Origin: Rhodoferax sp.
GTDB lineage: Bacteria; Pseudomonadota; Gammaproteobacteria; Burkholderiales; Burkholderiaceae_C
Assembly (NCBI RefSeq): GCF_030697375.1
Contig: NZ_JAUYQD010000115.1
Coordinates: 1 to 59,425 of the forward strand
Length of the DNA: 59,425 nt
Direction: 5' to 3'
Within the stretch, counting starts at the first letter, position 1. Each line of letters begins with the position of its first letter. The position numbers and the translations under genes were made by a program. The notes below the pieces were generated by a model. The model ran no database searches, was not told the DNA's origin, and saw nothing but the letters and a program-made list of their open reading frames with translations. Below are positions 16,072 through 24,389 of the stretch, in pieces.

Positions 16072-16458
16072 ATGACTGACTGGAAAAAAATCTGCCTGGT
16101 GACCGACATCCCCGTCCTGGGTGCCCGCTGCGTGGCGCGCCCGGTGGGCATGGATGTGGCGGTGTTTCGTACCGACAAGGACGAGGTGTTCGCCCTGCTG
16201 GACCGCTGCCCGCACAAGGGTGGCCCCTTGAGCCAGGGCATTGTGTTTGGCTCCAGCGTGGCCTGCCCGCTGCACAACTGGGTCATCGGCCTGGGTGACG
16301 GCTGCGCCAAGGCACCGGACGAGGGCTGCACGCCCAAGTTCAGCGTGAAGGTGGAAAACGGCGTGGTGCACCTGGATGGTGCGGAATTGGCCAGCCACGC
16401 ACTGGACCTGACCCGCCCCCTGGCAGGCCCTGCGCTCAAAGAAGCGGTGGAGGCTTAG
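16072..16458 (+). CDS. nirD: Nitrite reductase small subunit (Rieske-type)
   Basis: A 128-residue Rieske-fold protein. The motifs CPHKGG (residues 46-51) and CPLHN (65-69) supply the Cys/His ligands for a [2Fe-2S] cluster, so it appears to be a true iron-sulfur NirD rather than one with lost ligands. It partners NirB in NAD(P)H-dependent nitrite reduction to ammonium. It starts 92 bases after nirB, separated by a dispersed repeat. Confidence 0.95.
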   Translation: MTDWKKICLVTDIPVLGARCVARPVGMDVAVFRTDKDEVFALLDRCPHKGGPLSQGIVFGSSVACPLHNWVIGLGDGCAKAPDEGCTPKFSVKVENGVVHLDGAELASHALDLTRPLAGPALKEAVEA

Positions 16459-16497
16459 GCCTTTACCGGCCCCGTTTGGCACCAAAAAGGAGACAGC

Positions 16498-18744
16498 ATG
16501 ATTTTCGGTCGAACCCAGCGCAAGCCCATCTCCATCCCGGCCAAGCCCGTCGCGCAGTGGAAATACACCACCTGCAACTACTGCTCCACCGGCTGCGCCA
16601 TTGAGATCGGCCTGAACGACAAGGGCAAGATCGTGACCAGCCGGGGCCACGCCGGGGCCGATGTGAACCGGGGCAAGCTGTGCATCAAGGGCTTGCTGGA
16701 GCATGAGCTGTTTGACTCGCCCGGGCGCGGCACCCTACCGCTGATGCGCGAGAAGGCGCATTTGCCGTACCAGCCCAGCAACTGGGACGCGGCGCTGGAC
16801 AAGACCGCCGAAAAAATCAAGGAGATCCAGGCCAAGTACGGGCGCGATGCCTTTGCCATCGTCTCCACCGGCCAGTTGCTGACCGAAGAGTTCTACACCC
16901 TGGGCAAGCTGGTGCGCGGCCAGATCGGCACCAACAACTACGACGGCAACACCACGCTGTGCATGGCCTCGGCTGTGTCGGGCTACAAGCGCTCCTTCGG
17001 TTCGGACGGCCCGCCGGGCTGCTACGACGACTTCGAGCACACCCACTGCTTCATGGCTTTTGGCTCGAATCTGCCGGAGCAGCACCCCATCATCTACTGG
17101 CGCCTGAAAGAGGCGCTGGAGAAACGCAAGTTCCCGCTGATCGTGGTCGACCCGCGCGTCACCATGCTGGCGCAGTTTGCCGACATCCATTTGCCCATCA
17201 CGCCGGGCACCGACACGGTGCTGATCAACGCGATGATGCATGTCATCTTCAAGGAAGGCCTGGAGGACAAGGACTACATCGCCAAGCACACCGAGGGCAT
17301 AGACGCCCTGCGCGCGCTGGTGGCCGAGTACGACCCCGTGACCGCCCAGCACATCTGCGGCATTGACGAAGACCGCATCCGCACCGTGGCCCGCATCTAT
17401 GCCAAGGCCCCTGCCGCCATGAGCATCTGGACCATGGGCATCAACCAGTCCACGCACGGTTCGGACGGCGTGGTCGATATCAACAACCTGAACCTGGTCA
17501 CCGGCAACATCGGCAAGCCGGGCGGCACGAGTCTCTCGATCACCGGCCAGTGCAATGCCATGGGCACACGCGAATGGTCGTCCTGCTCGGGCCTGCCCGG
17601 CTACCGCGTGCTGGAGAAGGAAAAAGACCGCAAGACCGTGGCCGACTACTGGGGCATTGACGAGAGCTTCTTCCCGGCCAAGCGCGGCCTGGCGCAGACC
17701 GACATCTTCCCCGCCATCGAGACCGGCGAGATCAAGGGCCTGTGGCTGATTGCGACCAACCCCATGACCTCCATGGCGAACCAGCCGCGTATCCGCAAGG
17801 CCATGGAGAACCTGGAATTTTTGGTGGTGCAAGACGTGTACGAAGACGTGGAGACGGTGAAATACGCCAATGTCTACCTGCCCGCCGCCGTGTGGGCCGA
17901 GAAAGAAGGCTGCCACACCAACACCGAGCGCCGCGTCAACCTCACGCGCAATGTGTTGCCCGCGTACGCCGACTCCAAACCGGACTTCTGGATCTTTAAC
18001 CAGATGGCCAAACGCTTCACCGACCGCAACAGCATCCATTTCCCCGACACCGCCGAAGGCGCGTTTGAGGAGATGAAAGCGCTGTCCAAGGGCGAAGGCC
18101 GCACGCTGGACATCTCGGGCATGAGCTACGACCGCATCGAAGCCGCACGCGGCATCCAGTGGCCGTACTCGGAGGCGCAGGCCGATGCGGACACGCAAAA
18201 AATCGGCCTCTCCGACCCCTTCGAGATGAAGCTGCGCATGCCTTTTGACGGCAATGCACGCCTCTATACTGACGGGGTGTTCCAGACCTACAGCGGCAAA
18301 GCCAATCTGATCCCGATTCCGTTTGTCAACAACAACGAGTGCCCGGACACCGAGTACCCGTTTTGGCTCAACTCGGGCCGCGTGGTGGAGCATTTCCACA
18401 CCCGCACGCGCACCGGCAAGATCGGCAACTGCAACAAGTTTTCACCCACGCCCTATATGGAGATGAACCCCGATGCCGCCGAAAAGCTGGGCATCGAGCA
18501 CCAGAGTTATGTGCGTGTGGTGAGCCGCCGGGGCGACGCGGTGGTGATGGTGCAGCTCACCCAGCGCGTGGGTAGCGACATGTTGTTCATCCCTTTCCAC
18601 TTCCACGACTGCGTGAACCGTTTGACCCTGGGCCTGCTGGACCCGCATTCGCGCCAGCCTGCGTTCAAGCAAAACGCCGCGCGGGTGGAAAAGATTGACC
18701 AAGCCGAAGCAGCGCGTTTGAATTTGGAGCGCAGGGCTTTTTAA
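16498..18744 (+). CDS. Molybdopterin (bis-MGD) oxidoreductase, probable assimilatory nitrate reductase lacking a BFD domain
   Basis: A 748-residue DMSO-reductase-family enzyme. The N-terminal [4Fe-4S] site is CNYCSTGC (about residues 27-34) plus GKLCIKG (about 61-67). Cys155 in TTLCMASAVSGY sits where NasA/Nap enzymes have the molybdenum-ligating cysteine. There is no Tat signal, so it is cytoplasmic, and no C-terminal [2Fe-2S] domain, unlike the second enzyme at 21573. The DmsB-DmsC fusion gene that follows offers a membrane quinol-linked electron donor. Nitrate is the likely substrate from context, but this is inferred. It lies 39 bases after nirD, with AAGGAG just upstream of the ATG. Confidence 0.88.
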   Translation: MIFGRTQRKPISIPAKPVAQWKYTTCNYCSTGCAIEIGLNDKGKIVTSRGHAGADVNRGKLCIKGLLEHELFDSPGRGTLPLMREKAHLPYQPSNWDAALDKTAEKIKEIQAKYGRDAFAIVSTGQLLTEEFYTLGKLVRGQIGTNNYDGNTTLCMASAVSGYKRSFGSDGPPGCYDDFEHTHCFMAFGSNLPEQHPIIYWRLKEALEKRKFPLIVVDPRVTMLAQFADIHLPITPGTDTVLINAMMHVIFKEGLEDKDYIAKHTEGIDALRALVAEYDPVTAQHICGIDEDRIRTVARIYAKAPAAMSIWTMGINQSTHGSDGVVDINNLNLVTGNIGKPGGTSLSITGQCNAMGTREWSSCSGLPGYRVLEKEKDRKTVADYWGIDESFFPAKRGLAQTDIFPAIETGEIKGLWLIATNPMTSMANQPRIRKAMENLEFLVVQDVYEDVETVKYANVYLPAAVWAEKEGCHTNTERRVNLTRNVLPAYADSKPDFWIFNQMAKRFTDRNSIHFPDTAEGAFEEMKALSKGEGRTLDISGMSYDRIEAARGIQWPYSEAQADADTQKIGLSDPFEMKLRMPFDGNARLYTDGVFQTYSGKANLIPIPFVNNNECPDTEYPFWLNSGRVVEHFHTRTRTGKIGNCNKFSPTPYMEMNPDAAEKLGIEHQSYVRVVSRRGDAVVMVQLTQRVGSDMLFIPFHFHDCVNRLTLGLLDPHSRQPAFKQNAARVEKIDQAEAARLNLERRAF

Positions 18745-18815
18745 GGCCTTGAGGTTCGCTGTACTGCCGAAGTGCGGCGTGCTCTTATTGCTGACTTTCC
18801 GAAGAAGGCACGCGG

Positions 18816-18911
18816 GACGCAGGGCGGCGTGGCACTCAGCTCCGTTCGTGTCCTCCGCCCTGCGGGCTCCTCCTTTACCTCACTGCGCTGAGCGCCACGC
18901 CACCCTGCGTC
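18816..18911. repeat. Large imperfect inverted repeat in the 385-base gap 18745-19129
   Basis: Arms at 18816-18840 and 18887-18911 match in 23 of 25 positions around a 46-base loop (left arm starts GACGCAGGGCGGCGTGGC). No long T run follows either arm, so it is not a standard terminator. The rest of the gap has no convincing gene. Its 3' end carries the promoter and FNR-type site of the next gene. Confidence 0.65.
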
Positions 18912-19075
18912 GGCCAACATGGCTGGCTGCCGTTGCCATTGGGGTGGATGGTGCAGCGGCCCCCACAAATCTGTGCCAGCAAGGCCTGCTTACGCTGCCC
19001 AGACGGCGCAAACAGGTCTTTTGGGCAGCAACACGCCAAATTGGTGAAATAAGTCGCCTCAATGCCACACTTTAC

Positions 19076-19091
19076 CGGCACGTTCCTTGCA
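19076..19091 (+). promoter_or_regulatory. Sigma-54-like promoter of the DmsB-DmsC fusion gene
   Basis: CGGCACGTTCCTTGCA differs from the consensus TGGCAC-N5-TTGCA only in the first base, and the GG (19077-19078) to GC (19089-19090) spacing is correct. Predicted start is near 19102, 28 bases before the ATG. Confidence 0.6.
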
Positions 19092-19104
19092 TTCATGCAC
19101 ACCA

Positions 19105-19118
19105 TTGATGCACATCAA
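19105..19118 (+). promoter_or_regulatory. Perfect FNR/ANR-type box
   Basis: TTGATGCACATCAA is an exact TTGAT-N4-ATCAA palindrome. It lies just downstream of the predicted start and touches the Shine-Dalgarno AAGGA (19117-19121) of the DmsB-DmsC fusion. Position suggests repression rather than activation under low oxygen. Confidence 0.6.
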
Positions 19119-19129
19119 GGACTATTGCC

Positions 19130-21163
19130 ATGAAAGACAACACCTCCCTCCACAATGCGCAGGTCGCCGAGCCCGTATCTGCCCCAACAGGGGGCGGATG
19201 TGGAAAGCCGGAGTGCGGTAGTGGTGGCTGCGCCTCCAAGAAAACGCCCCAAACTGGGGAGCGCAAGATCTGGGAGATTCGCACCGAAGAGCAGGTCTAT
19301 GCTTTTCTGAACGACAAAACCCACGCCGACACCAACCGCTACGGCCAAAAGATCGACCTGATAGACCACACCCAAGGCAAGCTGCCCGTGGGGCGGTCCA
19401 TGTTCATCAACGAGAACCCGGCGGTGGGCACCAACCCCAACCGCAACAAGCAACACGGCTTTTTCTTCACAGCCGACAACTGCATCGGCTGCCACGCCTG
19501 TGAAGCGGCGTGCAGCGAGAAAAACGAGAACCCGGCGCACCTGGCCTTCCGCTCGGTCGGCTACGTGGAAGGCGGCAGCTACCCCGACTACAAACGCATG
19601 AACATCTCCATGGCCTGCAACCATTGTGATGACCCTGTGTGCCTGAAAGGCTGCCCCACCCGCGCCTACACCAAACACGTGGAATATGGCGCCGTGCTGC
19701 AAGACCCGGAAACCTGCTTTGGCTGCGGCTACTGCACCTGGGTCTGCCCCTACAACGCGCCGCAGCTCGACCCGGTCAAGGGCCAGGTCTCCAAGTGCAA
19801 TATGTGTGTGGACCGGCTGGAAGTGGGCCTCAAGCCCGCCTGCGTGTCAGCCTGTGTCGGTAATGCGCTGGATTTTGGCGTGATCGAAAACATCCCCGGC
19901 GGGCGCGAGCAGGCGCGCGTGGAGATCCCCGGTTTCCCCTCGCCCGAAATCACCCAACCCAATATCCGCTTCCAGCAAATCAAGCAGTTGCCGGATGAGA
20001 TGAAGCGCACGGATTCGATGCCGGTGAAGTACCACAAGGACGAGCAAGGCCGCTACCGCCCTGCCATCGACCAGAAGAAGGGCAAGGCCAAGCACTGGAA
20101 TATGGCGCGCCTGAGCTCCCGTGAGAACCCGCTGGTGCTGTTCACGCTGGCGGCACAAACGGCGGCTGGCGCCTTCGCCTTGGCCTTTTTGGGTGCGCAG
20201 GCCGGTCTGGTGGGCTTCACGGGCTTTGCCCAGTCGGCGCTGTACGCGCCGCTGGCCATCGTCTGCTTCCTGTTGGTGGCCTTTGGCCTGTTCATGTCCA
20301 CCATGCACCTGGGCAAACCGCAGCGTTTCTACCGGGGCTTCAACAACCTGCGGCACTCGCCGGTGTCACGCGAAGGCTTAGGCATTGCCGTCTTCATGGG
20401 CATGCTGGGCCTGCACATTGCCTTTAGCCTGCCCGGCAACAGCCTGTTCCAGGCCCTGTTCACCGCCGTATTGGGGCACGACACCACGGTGCTGATCAGC
20501 CACAGCCAAGCCAGCGCCTTCGCCACCGTGCTGGGCTATCTGGCGGTGTTGGGCAGTCTGGCCGGGCTGTACTACATGGTCAAGTGCTACCGCATCAAAG
20601 CCCGCCCCTTCTGGAACCACTGGCAGGTGGCCACGGCGTTTGGCGGCAGCGCCCTGTCCTTGGGTGCTTTGCTGGTGGGCACCGTCACCATTGCCACCCT
20701 GGCCTATGCGGGTGACAGCGTGCTGAACGTCGCCACCGTGAGCGCTGCCGTGTTGTGTTTGGGCATGTTGGTGGAAGGCATTGGCCACACCGCGCACAGC
20801 CGCGCCATGGGTGTGGCCGAGCACGAAGGCGGCGCGTCGTATTACATCCAGACCACCACCTTCGGCAAAACCTATGTGCTGCGCAACAGCCTGCTGGGGG
20901 TGAACCTGCTGCTGGCCTGCGCCCTGTTGGCCAGCATGCTGGTGGGGGACACCGTGAACGCTTACACCCTGTTGGGCCTGGCCGTGGTTGGCGCGGTCCA
21001 GATCGCCACCAGCCTGATGGGCCGTGCGCTGTTCTATGTGCTGGTGATCCCCACCACCATGCCCGGCGCCTTCTTCTGGAAGAACAAGGGTTTTGAAGAG
21101 CATGCCCGCGACATCGGCCTGGCCAATATGCCGCAGGTCGGCGTGGCGCCCTTACGCCATTGA
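19130..21163 (+). CDS. DmsB-DmsC fusion: four-cluster ferredoxin subunit joined to a membrane anchor
   Basis: A 677-residue fusion. After a Cys-rich N-terminus (CGKPECGSGGC, residues 24-34), residues about 115-250 hold four ferredoxin-type motifs: CIGCHACEAAC, CNHCDDPVCLKGC, CFGCGYCTWVC and CNMC...CVSAC. From about residue 335 there are roughly eight membrane helices of the DmsC/NrfD-like anchor type. In DMSO reductases DmsC oxidises quinol and DmsB relays electrons to the molybdenum subunit. Here the likely partner is the molybdoenzyme at 16498, which lacks its own electron-entry domain. There is no Tat signal, so the clusters should face the cytoplasm. It has its own sigma-54-like promoter and FNR-type site. 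Confidence 0.87.
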   Translation: MKDNTSLHNAQVAEPVSAPTGGGCGKPECGSGGCASKKTPQTGERKIWEIRTEEQVYAFLNDKTHADTNRYGQKIDLIDHTQGKLPVGRSMFINENPAVGTNPNRNKQHGFFFTADNCIGCHACEAACSEKNENPAHLAFRSVGYVEGGSYPDYKRMNISMACNHCDDPVCLKGCPTRAYTKHVEYGAVLQDPETCFGCGYCTWVCPYNAPQLDPVKGQVSKCNMCVDRLEVGLKPACVSACVGNALDFGVIENIPGGREQARVEIPGFPSPEITQPNIRFQQIKQLPDEMKRTDSMPVKYHKDEQGRYRPAIDQKKGKAKHWNMARLSSRENPLVLFTLAAQTAAGAFALAFLGAQAGLVGFTGFAQSALYAPLAIVCFLLVAFGLFMSTMHLGKPQRFYRGFNNLRHSPVSREGLGIAVFMGMLGLHIAFSLPGNSLFQALFTAVLGHDTTVLISHSQASAFATVLGYLAVLGSLAGLYYMVKCYRIKARPFWNHWQVATAFGGSALSLGALLVGTVTIATLAYAGDSVLNVATVSAAVLCLGMLVEGIGHTAHSRAMGVAEHEGGASYYIQTTTFGKTYVLRNSLLGVNLLLACALLASMLVGDTVNAYTLLGLAVVGAVQIATSLMGRALFYVLVIPTTMPGAFFWKNKGFEEHARDIGLANMPQVGVAPLRH

Positions 21164-21180
21164 CCCCCCTGGAATTGCCC

Positions 21181-21576
21181 ATGCAACTGGAAGACTTGCT
21201 GCTAAAAACCTGCGTCATCGGGGTGTCGTACTTTGATACGCAGGGCGAACTGATGAAGCAAAACCAGTACGCCGGTCAGGTTATCAAGGTGGACGCGGAG
21301 AACGGAATTTCCATCGCCTTGCGCCACAGCGACCCCAGCGTGGCGGCGGCCGATTTCATCGTGCCGCCCAACCTGGACGCCTGGTTCAAGGCCCCCCCAG
21401 GGCGGTACCGGCATGCGCCATCGGGCGTGGACATGGAAAACCCGGACTACCTGGTCACCTGGAATGTGTTTCGCACGCAGGACAACACGCTGGACGGCGA
21501 ACACGCGTGGTGGGAATGGGTACCCAACACCGAGCGTCCACAAGTGGGGCAAAGCGCCGACAATCCTGCGCCATGA
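21181..21576 (+). CDS. Conserved-looking small protein of unknown function in the nas operon
   Basis: A 131-residue soluble protein (ATG 21181; a TTG at 21160 that overlaps the previous stop is also possible). It looks like an all-beta small domain: alternating strands such as CVIGVSYFD and NGISIALRHSD, and a tryptophan-rich end (HAWWEWVPNTE). No family is recognised and no cofactor motif is seen. It is locked between the DmsB-DmsC fusion and nasA, overlapping nasA by 4 bases (ATGA), so translational coupling and a role in assembly or electron transfer of the nitrate reductases are plausible but unproven. Confidence 0.8.
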   Translation: MQLEDLLLKTCVIGVSYFDTQGELMKQNQYAGQVIKVDAENGISIALRHSDPSVAAADFIVPPNLDAWFKAPPGRYRHAPSGVDMENPDYLVTWNVFRTQDNTLDGEHAWWEWVPNTERPQVGQSADNPAP

Positions 21577-24389
21577 GTTCCCCCCAAGAAACACGCTCCA
21601 CCTGCCCCTACTGTGGGGTGGGCTGCGGCGTCATCATCACCGCCCAGGGCGACCAAATCACCGGCGTGCGGGGTGACCCCGACCACCCGGCCAACTGGGG
21701 CCGTCTGTGCACCAAGGGCTCCACGCTGCACCTGACGGCCAGCGCGGTGGTCACACACCAGGCCCGCCTCTTGCGACCCCTGCAGCGGTTTCAGCGTGGC
21801 GACGTCGCACGGCCCGTGTCTTGGGACGCCGCGCTGGCGCACGCAGCCCAAGGTTTTGCCAACATCATCCGCAAGCATGGCCCCGACGCGGTGGGTTTTT
21901 ATGTCTCGGGCCAGTTGCTCACCGAAGACTATTACGTCTTCAACAAGCTGGCCAAGGGCCTGATCGGCACCAACAACATCGACACCAACTCGCGCCTGTG
22001 CATGAGCAGCGCCGTGGCGGGCTACAAACAAACCCTGGGCGCCGATGCGCCCCCGGCCTGCTACGACGATGTGAACCATGCGCAGTGCCTCTTCATCGCG
22101 GGGTCCAACACGGCCTTTGCCCACCCCATTTTGTTCAGGCGCATCGAAGACGCTAAACGCGCCAACCCCGCGCTGAAAATCATCTACTGCGACCCCCGGC
22201 GCACCGACACCGCCGAGATTGCCGACCTGCACTTGGCCCTCCAGCCCGGCACCGACGTGATGCTGTTCAACGGCATGCTGCACACCATGCTGTGGGAGGG
22301 CTGGGTGGATACCGCCTACATCGCGGCCCACACCAGCGGGTTTGAGGCGCTCAAGACTCTGGTGCGTGAATACACACCGGAAGTGGTGGCCCAAACCTGC
22401 GGCATCAGCCCAGACGCCCTGCTCCAGGCGGCCCGCCTGTTCGCCACCTCGCCCGCCACCCTGAGCCTGTACTGCCAGGGCCTGAACCAGTCCAGCAGCG
22501 GTACGGCCAAAAACACCGCACTCATCAACCTGCACCTGGCCACCGGCCAGATCGGCAAACCCGGCGCCGGGCCGTTTTCCTTGACCGGCCAGCCCAACGC
22601 CATGGGCGGGCGTGAAGTGGGCGGACTGTCCAACCTGCTCAGCGCCCACCGCGACCTGGCCAATCCGGTGCACCGCGCCGAAGTGGCCGCCCTCTGGGGC
22701 GTGGCCGAGGTGCCCGCCACGCCGGGCAAAACGGCGGTCGAGATGTTCCAGGCCGCCGCCGACGGCGAGATCAAGGCGCTGTGGATTGCCTGCACCAACC
22801 CGGCCCAAAGCATGCCCGACCAGGCCACCGTGCGCCGCGCACTGGAGCGCGCCGAGCTGGTGGTGCTGCAAGAGGCCTTTGCCAACACCGCCACCGCGCG
22901 CTTTGCCGACCTGTTGTTGCCCGCCAGCACCTGGGGCGAGAAAGAAGGCACGGTCACCAACAGCGAACGGCGCATCTCCCGCGTGCGCACCGCCGTAGCC
23001 GCCCCCGGGCTGGCCCGTCCCGACTGGCACATCGCCACCGATTTCGCCCAGCGCCTGGAGAAAGAAATTGCGGCGCAGCAGGAAAAAACGCTGTTCCCCT
23101 ACCAGTTCCCAGAGCAAATCTGGCAAGAACACCGCGCGTCCACCCGGGGCCGCGACCTGGATATCTCCGGGATGTCCTACGCCCTGCTGGAGCAATCGCC
23201 CCAGCAATGGCCCCTGCTGGAGGGGCAAACCCAGGGCAAAACGCGCCTGTACGAAGACGGCATTTTCCCCACCCCGGATGGCCGAGCCCGCTTCGTGGCC
23301 ACGCCCTACAAAGGGGTGGCCGAGCCGCGCGAATCCCGCTACCCGTTTTCACTGAGCACCGGGCGCCTGCGGGACCAGTGGCACGGCATGAGCCGTACCG
23401 GCACCCTGGGGCGGTTGTTTGGCCATGTGAGCGAACCCGCCATTCAGATACACCCGCAGGACATGGCCCGCCAGGGCCTGCAAGAAGGGGAATTGGCCTA
23501 TGTCACCAGCAAGCGCGGCACCATTGTGGTGCCGGTGCAGGCCAGCACCGAGCTGGGGCGTAACCAAGCCTTTATGGCCATGCACTGGGGCGAGGAATTT
23601 TTAAGCGGCCAGGCCAGCGCCGGCCAGCGGCTGGCTGGCGTCAACGCGCTCACCACGCCGGCCTACTGCCCGGACTCCAAACAGCCCGAATTCAAACATG
23701 CGGCCATCAAAATCCTGAAAGCGGACCTGCCCTGGTCCTTGCTGGCCGTGGCGTGGTTGCCGCCCGAGCGCGTGCTGTCGGCCCGCGCCGAACTCCAGGC
23801 TCTGATGGCGCGCTTTCCCTTTGCCAGTTGCACCCCTTTTTCCAACAATGCCCCCGCCGACGGCTCCATGGCCGAGCGCAACGGCCTGCTGTTTCGCGCC
23901 GCCGGACACGATGCACCCGCCGACGATCTGCTGGTCCAGATTGAGGCCATTGTGAATTTGGCAGGCCCCCACATCCTGCGCTACGCCGATAAAAAACGTG
24001 GACAGCGCCGCACCATCAAACTGGTGGATGGAGAGAAAAAAGTCACCCTGGAAGGCTTCATGCTGGCCGGTGACACCAGCGCCCAGAGCTGGATCAAGAC
24101 CCTGCTGCAAGACGAGCTGCCCGCCCACACCTATGGTCGCGCCCTGCTGGTGCCGGGTGCCAAGCCGCCCGTCGCGGTCGTGTCACGCGGCAAGCAGGTG
24201 TGCACCTGTTTCAACGTGACCGATATCGCGATCGAAGCGCATCTGGGACGTTGCACAGGCTCCGACAAGGAACGCCTGGCGTCATTGCAAGCCAGCCTGA
24301 AATGCGGCACCAACTGCGGCTCCTGTGTGCCGGAGCTACAGCGCAGGGTGCGCGCGACCCCGTACTACGCGGCGGCAAATACGCAATAG
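21573..24389 (+). CDS. nasA: Assimilatory nitrate reductase catalytic subunit with C-terminal BFD [2Fe-2S] domain
   Basis: A 938-residue molybdoenzyme that reduces nitrate to nitrite in the cytoplasm. The N-terminal [4Fe-4S] site is CPYCGVGC with GRLCTKG. Cys143 (NSRLCMSSAVAGY) is the predicted molybdenum ligand. The last 70 residues form a BFD-like [2Fe-2S] domain (CTCFNVTD near residue 876 and CGTNCGSC near 912), the usual electron entry of NasA/NasC. The ATG at 21573 overlaps the previous stop by 4 bases. Its 3' end overlaps the convergent GGDEF gene by 25 bases. It is a second nitrate-reductase-like enzyme in one operon. Confidence 0.93.
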   Translation: MSSPQETRSTCPYCGVGCGVIITAQGDQITGVRGDPDHPANWGRLCTKGSTLHLTASAVVTHQARLLRPLQRFQRGDVARPVSWDAALAHAAQGFANIIRKHGPDAVGFYVSGQLLTEDYYVFNKLAKGLIGTNNIDTNSRLCMSSAVAGYKQTLGADAPPACYDDVNHAQCLFIAGSNTAFAHPILFRRIEDAKRANPALKIIYCDPRRTDTAEIADLHLALQPGTDVMLFNGMLHTMLWEGWVDTAYIAAHTSGFEALKTLVREYTPEVVAQTCGISPDALLQAARLFATSPATLSLYCQGLNQSSSGTAKNTALINLHLATGQIGKPGAGPFSLTGQPNAMGGREVGGLSNLLSAHRDLANPVHRAEVAALWGVAEVPATPGKTAVEMFQAAADGEIKALWIACTNPAQSMPDQATVRRALERAELVVLQEAFANTATARFADLLLPASTWGEKEGTVTNSERRISRVRTAVAAPGLARPDWHIATDFAQRLEKEIAAQQEKTLFPYQFPEQIWQEHRASTRGRDLDISGMSYALLEQSPQQWPLLEGQTQGKTRLYEDGIFPTPDGRARFVATPYKGVAEPRESRYPFSLSTGRLRDQWHGMSRTGTLGRLFGHVSEPAIQIHPQDMARQGLQEGELAYVTSKRGTIVVPVQASTELGRNQAFMAMHWGEEFLSGQASAGQRLAGVNALTTPAYCPDSKQPEFKHAAIKILKADLPWSLLAVAWLPPERVLSARAELQALMARFPFASCTPFSNNAPADGSMAERNGLLFRAAGHDAPADDLLVQIEAIVNLAGPHILRYADKKRGQRRTIKLVDGEKKVTLEGFMLAGDTSAQSWIKTLLQDELPAHTYGRALLVPGAKPPVAVVSRGKQVCTCFNVTDIAIEAHLGRCTGSDKERLASLQASLKCGTNCGSCVPELQRRVRATPYYAAANTQ

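Noticed and set aside
18745..19129. Open frames of 62-119 codons in the gap before the DmsB-DmsC fusion
   Set aside because: They run through the large inverted repeat on both strands and have no recognisable domain or start signal.
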